From JAOXRU01 sp965247735 (GTDB lineage Bacteria > Bacteroidota > Bacteroidia > Flavobacteriales > Flavobacteriaceae): a stretch of DNA of 64,000 nt. The translations under genes and the position numbers were made by a program. Shown here in pieces: positions 32,057 through 39,772 of the stretch. Every line of letters begins with the position of its first letter. Position 1 is the first letter of the stretch. The stretch covers positions 4,154,001 through 4,218,000 of the forward strand of contig CBDFHN010000002.1 of assembly GCA_965247735.1 (NCBI GenBank), read 5' to 3'. The notes below the pieces were generated by a model. That model was not told the DNA's origin and made no database searches. It saw nothing but the letters and a program-made list of their open reading frames with translations.

Positions 32057-32088
32057 AAAAAAGGGTGGTAGAAATTTCACCACCCTTT
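32057..32088 (-). terminator. Terminator-like hairpin after nosZ
   Basis: On the minus strand AAAGGGTGGT (32088-32079) pairs perfectly over 10 bp with ACCACCCTTT (32069-32060), with a GAAATTTC-containing loop, followed by a six-T run. It lies 42 bp after the nosZ stop and 33 bp before the next nos gene. It likely limits transcription into the maturation genes so that nosZ mRNA is more abundant. Confidence 0.8.
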
Positions 32089-32129
32089 ATAATGTGTGAT
32101 GCAAGTATCGATACTATATTTAGAAGCTA

Positions 32130-34085
32130 TTATTCTCCCAATGACCAAGACAGTTCTAGATCAGAATCTTTTGGTGAAACTCTAATATAACCTTGCATTT
32201 CTTGATGCAATGCAGAACAGAAGTCAGTACAGTAAAATGGCCATACTCCAACTTTTTTAGGCTCCCAAACAAAGGATTCTGTTTGTCCTGGCATAATTAA
32301 TAATTCAGAAGTATTTGCACCAATCATACTTACGCCATGTGGTACATCATAATCTTGTTCTAGGTTGGTGACATGAAAGTATACTTTGTCTCCAACTTTT
32401 ACACCTTCAATATTATCAGGAGAGAAGTGGCTACGGATCATTGTCATGTAGATATGCACCTCATTTCCTTCACGAACTACTTTGGTGTCTGCTTCGGATT
32501 TTGCAACATATTTGTGTTTGTTTTCTTCAAGCTTATAGATTTTTTTAGAATTAGCTTTAATGATATCAGCAGAAATACCAGCAGCATAATGTGGCTCTCC
32601 AATTGTAGGGAAATCTAAAAGCAACTCCATTTTCTCGCCACTAATATCATATAACTGAGCAGACTGCGTTACTTCTGGGCCAGTTGGTAAATAACGATCT
32701 TTGGTGATTTTATTCATTGCCAATAAGTATTTTCCTTCTGGTTTTCTAGAGTTTCCTCCAGGAATCATTAGGTGACCAACAGAATAAAATGTTGGTTTTC
32801 TGTCGATAACTTCCCAGGTGCCTAACTTCCATTTTACAACTTCAGAAGAGATAAAGAAAGTAGTGTATGCATTGCCTTTTCCATCAAACTCTGTATGTAA
32901 TGGACCTAAACCTGAATTTTTAACACTACCAGCATGCACCGCATCAAAATTGATTATTGGAATTCCATAAGCCTCTCCATCAAATTTTTTGTTAGCTATG
33001 GCATCTATCATTTTAGTAAATGAATGTACTGTTAGGTTAGAAGATAATTTACCATTACCAACAATATACTCTCCCGAAGGATCTATATCACAACCGTGAG
33101 GTGATTTAGGTGTAGGTAGTAAGTAAACAGCTCCAGGAACCTCAATTGGATTAACTACTAGGACTTCTTTTTTCATCGTAGAGGTAGCAGTGTGAGTCTC
33201 TTCACTATAAACATTATGGGCGTAATTTGCTGGCATTTTGGTACCGCCTCCATTGTTTACATATTCTTCTATTTTTTTCCAGTTTACAGCTGCAATAAAA
33301 TCCTTGTCATTTTGTGAAGCATTAACTTCTAATAATGAATTAGCCTCTTCTGTATTATAAGTGGTAAAAAAGAACCAACCGTGAGATTTTCCACGACCAG
33401 GATGAGATAAATCGTAGTTGAACCCAGGCATTAACAATTGGAATTTAATATCCATAGCACCATCTTCTGGAGCTACACTAATAAAAGTAAGGGCACCTTT
33501 AAAGTTTCCTTTGTATTCTTTTATAGGCATATCTCTTTGAGGAACTGGTACAGAAAATCTTGTTCCTGCAACTACATACTCCGTGTTTTCGGTAACAAAA
33601 GAAGAACTGTGGTTTCCAGCACTATTTGGTACTTCGATAATTTCTGTGGTTTCAAAAGTCGTTAAATCAATTTTTGCAATACGAGGTGTATTATTTCCAT
33701 TGATAAAAACATATCTTCCATCTAACTCCCCAGCTGTTTGAGAAATGTCTGGGTGATGCGCATCATCCCAAGGAACAAATCCAAAAGAAGTATTTAACAT
33801 GGGTTTTGTTTCCTCGTTATAGCCATAAGCTTTTTCCGCATCTTGAGAAAATACAGGAATTACCTTAAATAGTCTACCAGAAGGCAATCCATATACAGCC
33901 AATTGACCACTAAAACCTCCAGAAACAAAAGCATAGAATTCATCATGTTCTCCTGGTGCTACATATACTTTTTCTGCAGCGGAAGAACTTAATGCTCCTT
34001 TGTTGCTAGTTTTGCCTTTATTACAACTGGTAAAGCTAAATAGAGCCATGACCATAAGGCTTAATAAAAATGATAGTTTTTTCAT
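32130..34085 (-). CDS. nosZ: Nitrous oxide reductase NosZ, clade II (Sec-dependent)
   Basis: This 651-aa copper enzyme reduces N2O to N2 in the periplasm. The N-terminal signal has no twin-arginine and ends in a lipobox (SFTSC, Cys21), which marks the Sec-exported clade II and suggests membrane anchoring. An N-terminal beta-propeller holds CuZ histidines (WDDAHHPDIS, H110/H111; SHPGRGKSHGW; KSPHGCDIDPSGEY). The C-terminal cupredoxin domain holds CuA: H583 in VPHGV, and C619, C623, H627 and M630 in CTDFCSALHQEM. Where clade I enzymes have CTWFC, Asp replaces Trp. Expressed as a unit with the cytochrome c and fasciclin genes upstream. Confidence 0.96.
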   Translation of the reverse strand: MKKLSFLLSLMVMALFSFTSCNKGKTSNKGALSSSAAEKVYVAPGEHDEFYAFVSGGFSGQLAVYGLPSGRLFKVIPVFSQDAEKAYGYNEETKPMLNTSFGFVPWDDAHHPDISQTAGELDGRYVFINGNNTPRIAKIDLTTFETTEIIEVPNSAGNHSSSFVTENTEYVVAGTRFSVPVPQRDMPIKEYKGNFKGALTFISVAPEDGAMDIKFQLLMPGFNYDLSHPGRGKSHGWFFFTTYNTEEANSLLEVNASQNDKDFIAAVNWKKIEEYVNNGGGTKMPANYAHNVYSEETHTATSTMKKEVLVVNPIEVPGAVYLLPTPKSPHGCDIDPSGEYIVGNGKLSSNLTVHSFTKMIDAIANKKFDGEAYGIPIINFDAVHAGSVKNSGLGPLHTEFDGKGNAYTTFFISSEVVKWKLGTWEVIDRKPTFYSVGHLMIPGGNSRKPEGKYLLAMNKITKDRYLPTGPEVTQSAQLYDISGEKMELLLDFPTIGEPHYAAGISADIIKANSKKIYKLEENKHKYVAKSEADTKVVREGNEVHIYMTMIRSHFSPDNIEGVKVGDKVYFHVTNLEQDYDVPHGVSMIGANTSELLIMPGQTESFVWEPKKVGVWPFYCTDFCSALHQEMQGYIRVSPKDSDLELSWSLGE

Positions 34086-34193
34086 GTGTATATATTTATT
34101 GGTTTTTTTTTAATGTCACATGCTGTTCGCCTATCCATTCTTTTGAGTGAAAGACTTTTTAGCATGCTCGTTTCATGATTTATGTGTTTATAA

Positions 34194-34763
34194 TTAATTA
34201 GATGGAAGAATTACTTTGTCTACTACATGTACAATACCATTGCCTGCTTTAATGCTAGCAATAATTTTTGCTCCACCAACATATACATCATCGCCTTTTA
34301 CTTCAACAGTGATGTTTTCGTTACTTGCCTGACCTAATTTTTTAAATTTCTTTAAAAAATCTTTGGAATAATTTCCTGGAGTAACATGGTGTTTAAGGAT
34401 GTAAGCTAGTTTTTCTTTGTTTTCAGGTTTCAATAATGTTTCTACTGTTCCTGCTGGTAAGGCATCGAATGCAGCATTTACAGGAGCAAATACCATTAAA
34501 GGCCCTGTGTTTACAAGAGAATTTTCTAATCCTGCTGCCTGTACAGCTGCTACTAGTGTAGTGTGGTCTTTAGAACCAATGGCTATGTCTAGTATGTTTG
34601 GTACAGCTTCGTCGTTTTTAAGAAAGGCTTGTCCTTGTGATTTTGCTGGGATAGCTGATGTTGATTCTGGAGGCGTAACGTTTTGTTCCTTGTTTTGATT
34701 TTTACAGCTTGTTAGTGCAAAAATTAGGGTCATACAACTAATTAATAGTGGTTTTAGTTTCAT
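34194..34763 (-). CDS. Fasciclin-domain lipoprotein
   Basis: This 189-aa lipoprotein has a lipobox ending LTSC (Cys20) and one fasciclin (FAS1) domain over about residues 55-188. DHTTLVAAVQAAGLENSL is the FAS1 H1-like box, MVFAPVNAAFDALPAGTVE its core and GNGIVHVVDKVILP the closing H2 box. FAS1 domains usually mediate adhesion or binding. The gene sits between cytochrome c and nosZ, in the same direction and with short gaps (13 bp upstream), so it is part of the nos operon here; its role in N2O reduction is unclear. Confidence 0.9.
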   Translation of the reverse strand: MKLKPLLISCMTLIFALTSCKNQNKEQNVTPPESTSAIPAKSQGQAFLKNDEAVPNILDIAIGSKDHTTLVAAVQAAGLENSLVNTGPLMVFAPVNAAFDALPAGTVETLLKPENKEKLAYILKHHVTPGNYSKDFLKKFKKLGQASNENITVEVKGDDVYVGGAKIIASIKAGNGIVHVVDKVILPSN

Positions 34764-34776
34764 AGTTATGTGTTGT

Positions 34777-35283
34777 TTATAAAGTTCTAAAGTATTCTAA
34801 TACAGCTCTAGCATCTTCTTGAGAGAGACTTTGGTTTGCCATTGGCGAGCCATTAAATTCTATTAGTAAGCTTCTTGCCAGAGGATCTTTTTTTACCATT
34901 TCGTCAGGATTTAAAATCATATTCATAACCCATTCTGGAGTACGCCTTTTTAATATATCTTTTGGCGAAGGTCCTATAAACCTTTTTTCTGTTCTATGGC
35001 ATGCAGTACACATTTTTTTAAAGATGTCTTCTCCCTTTGTTGCCATAGTTTTATCTATTGTTTCTGCGATAGCAACATTTTTTATTGGACCAATACCTTT
35101 GTTCTTTAAATCGATGGTTTCAGATGCTTTAATGGTTTCTGATGGTGGGGCTACTGTTTTCTTTTCTGTTGTGGATTCGCTCTTCTTTTCATAAGAAAAT
35201 CCTTCTTTTTTCTCTTTTTTTCCACCGCATGAGAGCAGTAGTATTGAAAAAAGGAGTGCTGTGGTTCTAATGATTGATTTCAT
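34777..35283 (-). CDS. Class I c-type cytochrome lipoprotein of the nos operon
   Basis: This 168-aa lipoprotein has the lipobox LLLSC (Cys19) and a charged linker (residues about 20-70). It has one haem-binding motif CTACH (Cys92, Cys95, His96), a probable Met ligand in NGSPMANQSLS and the terminal helix EDARAVLEYFRTL. It likely passes electrons to NosZ. The frame extends upstream to 35376, but ATG 35283 begins the signal peptide and is the better start. It is the first gene of the operon, with a leader of about 130 nt. Confidence 0.9.
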   Translation of the reverse strand: MKSIIRTTALLFSILLLSCGGKKEKKEGFSYEKKSESTTEKKTVAPPSETIKASETIDLKNKGIGPIKNVAIAETIDKTMATKGEDIFKKMCTACHRTEKRFIGPSPKDILKRRTPEWVMNMILNPDEMVKKDPLARSLLIEFNGSPMANQSLSQEDARAVLEYFRTL

Positions 35284-35420
35284 GTGTCTATATTTGTTTT
35301 TATTAAATCGGTCACATGGTACATCCTGATTAGTTATCTCCTTGTGTGTAGAAACCTTTGTAAATGGATGTTTCATGTTATTTTTGTTTATTGTTAGTCC
35401 ATATCTGCTTTATGGTAGTA

Positions 35421-35428
35421 CAAAGTTA
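35421..35428 (-). promoter_or_regulatory. -7 element of the nos operon promoter
   Basis: Minus-strand TAACTTTG matches TAnnTTTG. No TTG lies 17-23 nt upstream, which fits a promoter that needs an activator. A Crp/Fnr-like dyad ends 21 bp upstream. Confidence 0.55.
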
Positions 35429-35449
35429 GTTGTAGCGTTGCTGGAAAAG

Positions 35450-35465
35450 TATGACTTTAATCATA
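35450..35465 (-). promoter_or_regulatory. Crp/Fnr-like dyad upstream of the nos promoter
   Basis: TATGA-N6-TCATA is a perfect inverted repeat with the 5-6-5 geometry of Crp/Fnr-family sites. Its centre is about 43 bp upstream of the transcription start expected from the -7 element at 35421-35428, the usual place for a class II activator. Three Crp/Fnr-type proteins are encoded in this window; which, if any, binds here is unknown. Confidence 0.5.
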
Positions 35466-35486
35466 TAAGAGACTTCTATGTCTTTT

Positions 35487-35513
35487 ATTGTTATATCTTT
35501 GCGATATAACAAT
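35487..35513. promoter_or_regulatory. Perfect 11-bp dyad at the rrf2/nos divergent region
   Basis: ATTGTTATATC (35487-35497) and GATATAACAAT (35503-35513) are exact inverted repeats with a 5-bp spacer. TATCTTTG (35494-35501), a full -7 match for the + strand, lies inside it, so binding would block the rrf2 promoter. It is the best candidate for the operator of the adjacent Rrf2-family protein. Confidence 0.65.
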
Positions 35514-35561
35514 CTTATTTTAGTAAAGAATAAGATTGTATTTACTGATATTTATTGTTTT

Positions 35562-35957
35562 ATGTTTTCAAATTCATTAAAATATGCTATAAAGGCATTA
35601 TCCTATTTGGCTAAACACTCTCATAAGGGAACTAGGTTTGGTGTTGCTTTTTTAGCAGAACAAATTGTAGTACCAACTCCTTATTTAAAAAAAATAATGC
35701 AAAAATTAGCTAAGGAGAATTTTGTAACTTCCATAAAAGGACCTAATGGAGGTTTTTATTTATCTAGTGCTAATAAAAGAGAGGTACTAAAAGAAGTGAT
35801 TTTTAAGATTGATGGAGGGGATAAATTTAAGAATTGTATTTTAAATTTTGAAAATTGTGATTTAAATGATCCTTGTCCGCTTCATGAGGTCTATAGCCCA
35901 TATAAAAATGGTTTTTTAGCAGAAATGATGTCTAAGAGTATTGGAGATTTGGGTTGA
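35562..35957 (+). CDS. Rrf2 family Fe-S transcriptional regulator
   Basis: This 131-aa protein has the Rrf2 winged helix (MFSNSLKYAIKALSYLA; VPTPYLKKIMQKL; SIKGPNGGFYL) and three cysteines with C-x6-C-x5-C spacing (Cys92, 99, 105), as in IscR/NsrR-type Fe-S sensors. This points to sensing of NO, oxygen or Fe-S status. The frame is open from 35478, but ATG 35562 starts at the conserved domain. It is divergent from the nos cluster, and a perfect dyad overlaps its -7 element, so it probably represses itself and may control nos genes. Confidence 0.9.
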   Translation: MFSNSLKYAIKALSYLAKHSHKGTRFGVAFLAEQIVVPTPYLKKIMQKLAKENFVTSIKGPNGGFYLSSANKREVLKEVIFKIDGGDKFKNCILNFENCDLNDPCPLHEVYSPYKNGFLAEMMSKSIGDLG

Positions 35958-36042
35958 TGTTTTGTAGACGAAACCTGGTTTTGATTCTAAAGGGAATCGC
36001 GTTAAATTTTAAAAGTCTATTAATTGAAGTATTGCAAAACAA

Positions 36043-36086
36043 AAGATGCTTCTTGTTTTTTTAGTTGTAAAAACAAAAAGCATCTT
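36043..36086. terminator. Bidirectional terminator between rrf2 and lpxD
   Basis: AAGATGCTT-C-TTGTTTTT pairs with AAAACAA-A-AAGCATCTT, giving a long AT-rich hairpin with T-runs on both strands. It separates convergent rrf2 (+) and lpxD (-). Confidence 0.75.
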
Positions 36087-36108
36087 AATATTATTTTTGA
36101 TATTGGAT

Positions 36109-37095
36109 TTAAGCAAGCTTACGCATTGCAATCCATTGTTTTAGCATTTCTCTAGATTCTCTTGCTGGGTATCCAAGTACTGTGCTTCCGGCAGGAACAT
36201 CGTTCATAACACCAGATCCAGCTCCTACTGTTGCACCAGAATGTATGGTTGTATGGTCTTTAATAGAGGCGCTACCTCCAATAATAACACCATCGCCTAG
36301 AGTAACAGAACCGGCTAATCCACTATGGCCAGCCATAATACAAGAACGTCCCATAATGCAATTGTGTGCTATTTGTACGTGGTTGTCAATTTTACAACCA
36401 TCTCCAACAATAGTAGAACTAAATTTACCACGATCAACACTAGAGTTAGCACCAATCTCTACAGCATTACCAATAATAACATCTCCAATTTGAGGTATTT
36501 TTACCAATCCACGGCCATCTTCGCTTGGTCTATATCCAAATCCGTCAGCTCCAATACTTACATTGATGTGGAATATGCATTGTGCGCCAACTTTGGTGCG
36601 TTCTCTGATAACTGTACCAGACCAAATTAATGTTTGTGCACCAATAGTGGTATCATCCATAATAGTAACATTTGGATAGAGTATTACGCCAGCATCTAAA
36701 ACAACGTTTTTGCCAATATAGCAGCCTGCTCCAATTTTACAACCTTCGCCAATTTTTGCAGTTTCATGAATAACGGCTGATGGGTGAATTTCGGTATCGA
36801 ACTCTGGAATTCCAGGGTTAAAAACTTCTAAAAGCTTTGCCATGGCTAAATCAGCATTTTTCACTTTGATTATAGCACGATTTTCACCAGGTTCCACTGT
36901 TAAATTTTGATTTACAATAGCAGCAGAAGCTTTAGATCCTGCCCATTGTTTTATATATTTTGAAGAACCAATAAAAGTAATATGATCAGCTTTTGCATGT
37001 GATAATTGTTCTGGACCATTAATGGTTGTAGTAGTGTTTCCTATTAATTCTCCTTCTAGAATTTCGTTAATTTCTTGTATGCTGAATGATTTCAT
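36109..37095 (-). CDS. lpxD: UDP-3-O-acylglucosamine N-acyltransferase (LpxD)
   Basis: This 328-aa protein has the LpxD layout: an N-terminal uridine-binding domain (about residues 1-100, LSHAKADHITFIGSSKYI) and a left-handed beta-helix of hexapeptide repeats (about 105-300, IGEGCKIGAGCYIGKNV, GNAVEIGANSSVDRG). IDNHVQIAHNC carries the catalytic His. It adds the second acyl chain to UDP-3-O-acylglucosamine in lipid A synthesis. Flavobacteria often carry a second lpxD beside lpxC, so this may be a paralogue with a different acyl preference. Confidence 0.9.
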   Translation of the reverse strand: MKSFSIQEINEILEGELIGNTTTTINGPEQLSHAKADHITFIGSSKYIKQWAGSKASAAIVNQNLTVEPGENRAIIKVKNADLAMAKLLEVFNPGIPEFDTEIHPSAVIHETAKIGEGCKIGAGCYIGKNVVLDAGVILYPNVTIMDDTTIGAQTLIWSGTVIRERTKVGAQCIFHINVSIGADGFGYRPSEDGRGLVKIPQIGDVIIGNAVEIGANSSVDRGKFSSTIVGDGCKIDNHVQIAHNCIMGRSCIMAGHSGLAGSVTLGDGVIIGGSASIKDHTTIHSGATVGAGSGVMNDVPAGSTVLGYPARESREMLKQWIAMRKLA

Positions 37096-37126
37096 ATCTA
37101 AAAATCTTAGTATTTTAGTTTAATAA

Positions 37127-37918
37127 TTATATTGTTTTAATATTTACAACAGTTCCTTCATTGGATCTTACATTGAATACGGTATCGTCCTCAAAAATTA
37201 AATATTGTCCTTTTATGCCTTTTAAAACGCCTTGGTAAGTTGGAGTTTTTGTTAGATTGAGACTTTTAGGTTTTAAAGGGTATTTGATAACAGGAAAATT
37301 AATTGTGGTCTCTTTATTGTTTTCAATAAAATAGGAAAGCGTTTCTTGAGGGATGTATTGTTTTAATTCGTCTCTTTTTTCCGCTAAACTAGCATCTTCA
37401 ATATCGTTTTTTAGCATTTTCCTCCAATTGGTCTTATCTGCAATATATGCTTTTAAGGCAACCTCAGTTATGCCTGCCAAATACCTATTTGGTACTTCTA
37501 CAATTTCCATAGCTTCATGTGCTCCTTGATCTATCCAACGTGTAGGTACTTGCGTTTTTCTGGTAACTCCGACCTTAATATTGCTAGAATTAGCAAGGTA
37601 AACGATGTGTGGTTGTAACTGCATTGCTTTTTCGTAGGCCAAATCTCTATCTTCTTTGTCTATATGAGCCGTACTTAGTTCGGGACGCATAATCCAATCA
37701 GCAGCATGAGGAACTTCATAAAAACAACTTTTACAAAAGCCTTGACGATATATTTCTTTGTTGAGGTGACAATTGAGACACTCATATTTTACAAAGGAAA
37801 TTTCAAGTTTTTTGTTTAGTAACTGATTAACATTTATGAAGTTATTCTTGAAGTTGATGTAATAATTAATAGGGTTGGAATACTCTGTTTTCATTTTAGT
37901 TAAAACACCTTCAAACAT
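37127..37918 (-). CDS. DUF2797 domain-containing protein
   Basis: This 263-aa protein has a zinc-ribbon-like CLNCHLNKEIYRQGFCKSC (about residues 47-65) and a following region HIVYLANSSNIKVGVTRKTQVPTRW. The VYL...KVGVT pattern resembles GIY-YIG-type folds. The C-terminus is a small beta domain (YQGVLKGIKGQYLIFEDDTVFN). DUF2797 is widespread in Bacteroidota and Actinobacteria without an assigned role. It is divergent from the GH3-like gene, 45 bp away. A TATATTTG -7 element for it lies at 37948-37955. Confidence 0.9.
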   Translation of the reverse strand: MFEGVLTKMKTEYSNPINYYINFKNNFINVNQLLNKKLEISFVKYECLNCHLNKEIYRQGFCKSCFYEVPHAADWIMRPELSTAHIDKEDRDLAYEKAMQLQPHIVYLANSSNIKVGVTRKTQVPTRWIDQGAHEAMEIVEVPNRYLAGITEVALKAYIADKTNWRKMLKNDIEDASLAEKRDELKQYIPQETLSYFIENNKETTINFPVIKYPLKPKSLNLTKTPTYQGVLKGIKGQYLIFEDDTVFNVRSNEGTVVNIKTI

Positions 37919-37963
37919 ATTGTCCTTTTTTTTCTATTTTTATGATTCAAATATAACTTAAAT

Positions 37964-39496
37964 ATGTCAATACCTTTATTTAATTCTATTGCTTCCTGGT
38001 TACTAAAGAAAAGAGAACATCAAATTTCTCTCTTTTTAAAGTATCCTGAAGAAGTCCAGATAGAGGTTTTGGATCAATTAATTGCTGTTTCTGAACGTAC
38101 AGAAGTTGGTTTGGCTTATGATTTTAAATCGGTAAAAGATTATAAGACATTTGTAGAACGTGTTCCACTAAGTGCATACGAGGATATTGAACCTATGATA
38201 GAAAGAACACGTAGGGGAGAGCAGGGCATTTTCTGGCCAACAAGTATACGATGGTTTGCTAAAAGTAGCGGTACTACCAATGCAAAAAGTAAATTTATTC
38301 CTGTAAGTACAGAAGCTATTGAAGATTGCCATTTTAAAGCAGGAAAGGATATGCTTTGCTTGTATTTGAATAATAATGAAGGTTCGCAATTGTTTAATGG
38401 AAGGAGTTTACGGCTTGGAGGGAGTAAGGAAGTATATGAGGATAATGGAACTTTTTTTGGCGATTTGTCCGCAATTTTAATAGAAAACATGCCTTTTTGG
38501 GCGGAATTTAGTAGTACGCCAAGTCATAAAGTATCTATGATGAACGAATGGGTTGCTAAAATGGCTGCTATTGTAGATGAGACAACTCAGGAAAATGTGA
38601 CTAGCCTTTTGGGTGTGCCATCATGGATGTTGGTATTGCTTAACAATGTTTTGGAAGAAACAGGAAAAGAACATTTGTTGGAAATTTGGGGAGATTTAGA
38701 AGTGTATTTTCATGGAGGAGTAAGTTTTTTGCCTTATAAAGAACAGTATAAAACCTTATTACCAAGTAGTGATTTTCAGTATTATGAAATTTATAACGCA
38801 TCTGAAGGTTTTTTTGCCATACAGGATAGGAATAATAATAGTGAGTTGTTGCTAATGTTAGATTATGGAATTTTCTACGAATTTATTCCTGTTGATAACA
38901 AAGAGATGATTGTGGAGTATGCAATTCCTATTTGGGAAGTACAAATAGGGATTAATTATGCAGTTGTAATTACTACAAATTCTGGATTATGGCGTTATAA
39001 AATAGGAGACACCATACGTTTTACTTCCTTAAATCCTTATCGTATAAAAGTTACAGGGCGTACCAAACATCATATTAATGTATTTGGAGAAGAGTTAATT
39101 ATTGAAAACGCAGAAGAGGCATTAAGGCGTGTGTGCGAAAAAACAAAAAGTGAAATAGTTGACTATACTGTTGCTCCGATATTTATGGAAGGCAAAGAAA
39201 AAGGAGCTCATGAATGGCTGATAGAATTTAGAGAAGCTCCAGAAGATATTCATCATTTTACAGAATTATTGGATAATGCACTAAAATCATTAAATTCTGA
39301 TTATGAAGCTAAGCGCTATAATAATATGACACTGAGTATGCTAAAAATTAATGTAGCAAGAGAAAAGCTGTTTTATAATTGGTTGAAGAAAAAAGATAAG
39401 TTAGGGGGGCAGCATAAAGTTCCAAGATTGTCTAATGAACGGACTTATTTGGAAGATTTGCTAATGATGAATGGCAAGGAACAAGAAACCCACTAA
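37964..39496 (+). CDS. GH3 auxin-responsive-promoter family acyl-adenylate/amide synthetase
   Basis: This 510-aa protein belongs to the GH3 family of acyl-adenylating enzymes. WFAKSSGTTNAKSKFIPVS is the nucleotide-binding loop, YNASEGFFAIQD the second ATP motif and LWRYKIGDTIRFTSLNPYRIKVTGRTKHHIN the third. Plant GH3 proteins conjugate amino acids to jasmonate or auxin; bacterial members have unknown carboxylate and amine substrates. It is a single gene, divergent from DUF2797. Confidence 0.9.
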   Translation: MSIPLFNSIASWLLKKREHQISLFLKYPEEVQIEVLDQLIAVSERTEVGLAYDFKSVKDYKTFVERVPLSAYEDIEPMIERTRRGEQGIFWPTSIRWFAKSSGTTNAKSKFIPVSTEAIEDCHFKAGKDMLCLYLNNNEGSQLFNGRSLRLGGSKEVYEDNGTFFGDLSAILIENMPFWAEFSSTPSHKVSMMNEWVAKMAAIVDETTQENVTSLLGVPSWMLVLLNNVLEETGKEHLLEIWGDLEVYFHGGVSFLPYKEQYKTLLPSSDFQYYEIYNASEGFFAIQDRNNNSELLLMLDYGIFYEFIPVDNKEMIVEYAIPIWEVQIGINYAVVITTNSGLWRYKIGDTIRFTSLNPYRIKVTGRTKHHINVFGEELIIENAEEALRRVCEKTKSEIVDYTVAPIFMEGKEKGAHEWLIEFREAPEDIHHFTELLDNALKSLNSDYEAKRYNNMTLSMLKINVAREKLFYNWLKKKDKLGGQHKVPRLSNERTYLEDLLMMNGKEQETH

Positions 39497-39541
39497 TTTT
39501 AGTCTTATGAGATCAGTAGTAGTTTTGTATCTACAGTTGTT

Positions 39542-39724
39542 CTAGTTCTTCTTTGATTTTCGAAAACCAATATTTATAAATATTCCAAAAACTATAAAAT
39601 TGATAAGAAATCTCCAAGGTCTAAAATCTAATCCATCTAAATAGTCAAAGGCTTGCATCATACTCGCGGAGATTAATCCTGTGACTAAAAATGTTTTGAT
39701 TACCGATTTGGGAATTTTTCTCAC
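39542..39724 (-). CDS. Small membrane protein, 60 aa
   Basis: This 60-aa predicted protein has two short hydrophobic segments (KTFLVTGLISASMMQAF and FLINFIVFGIFINIGF) between basic ends. It starts with GTG; the only in-frame ATGs come at residues 21-22. It lies 32 bp downstream of clpX but beyond the clpX terminator. It is not a recognised family and its expression is uncertain. Confidence 0.5.
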   Translation of the reverse strand: MRKIPKSVIKTFLVTGLISASMMQAFDYLDGLDFRPWRFLINFIVFGIFINIGFRKSKKN

Positions 39725-39745
39725 CTTTAGGTATTAACTCAAAAA

Positions 39746-39772
39746 AAAAGCAGTTCCTAAGAAACTGCTTTT
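39746..39772 (-). terminator. clpX terminator overlapping its stop codon
   Basis: AAAAGCAGTT (39772-39763 on the minus strand) pairs with AACTGCTTTT (39755-39746) over 10 bp, followed by a run of nine Ts. The clpX stop codon TAG (39759-39757) lies in the hairpin loop. Confidence 0.85.

Noticed and set aside
35478..35561. Longer Rrf2 protein start
   Set aside because: The added segment covers the operator-like dyad and promoter; the conserved Rrf2 domain begins at ATG 35562.
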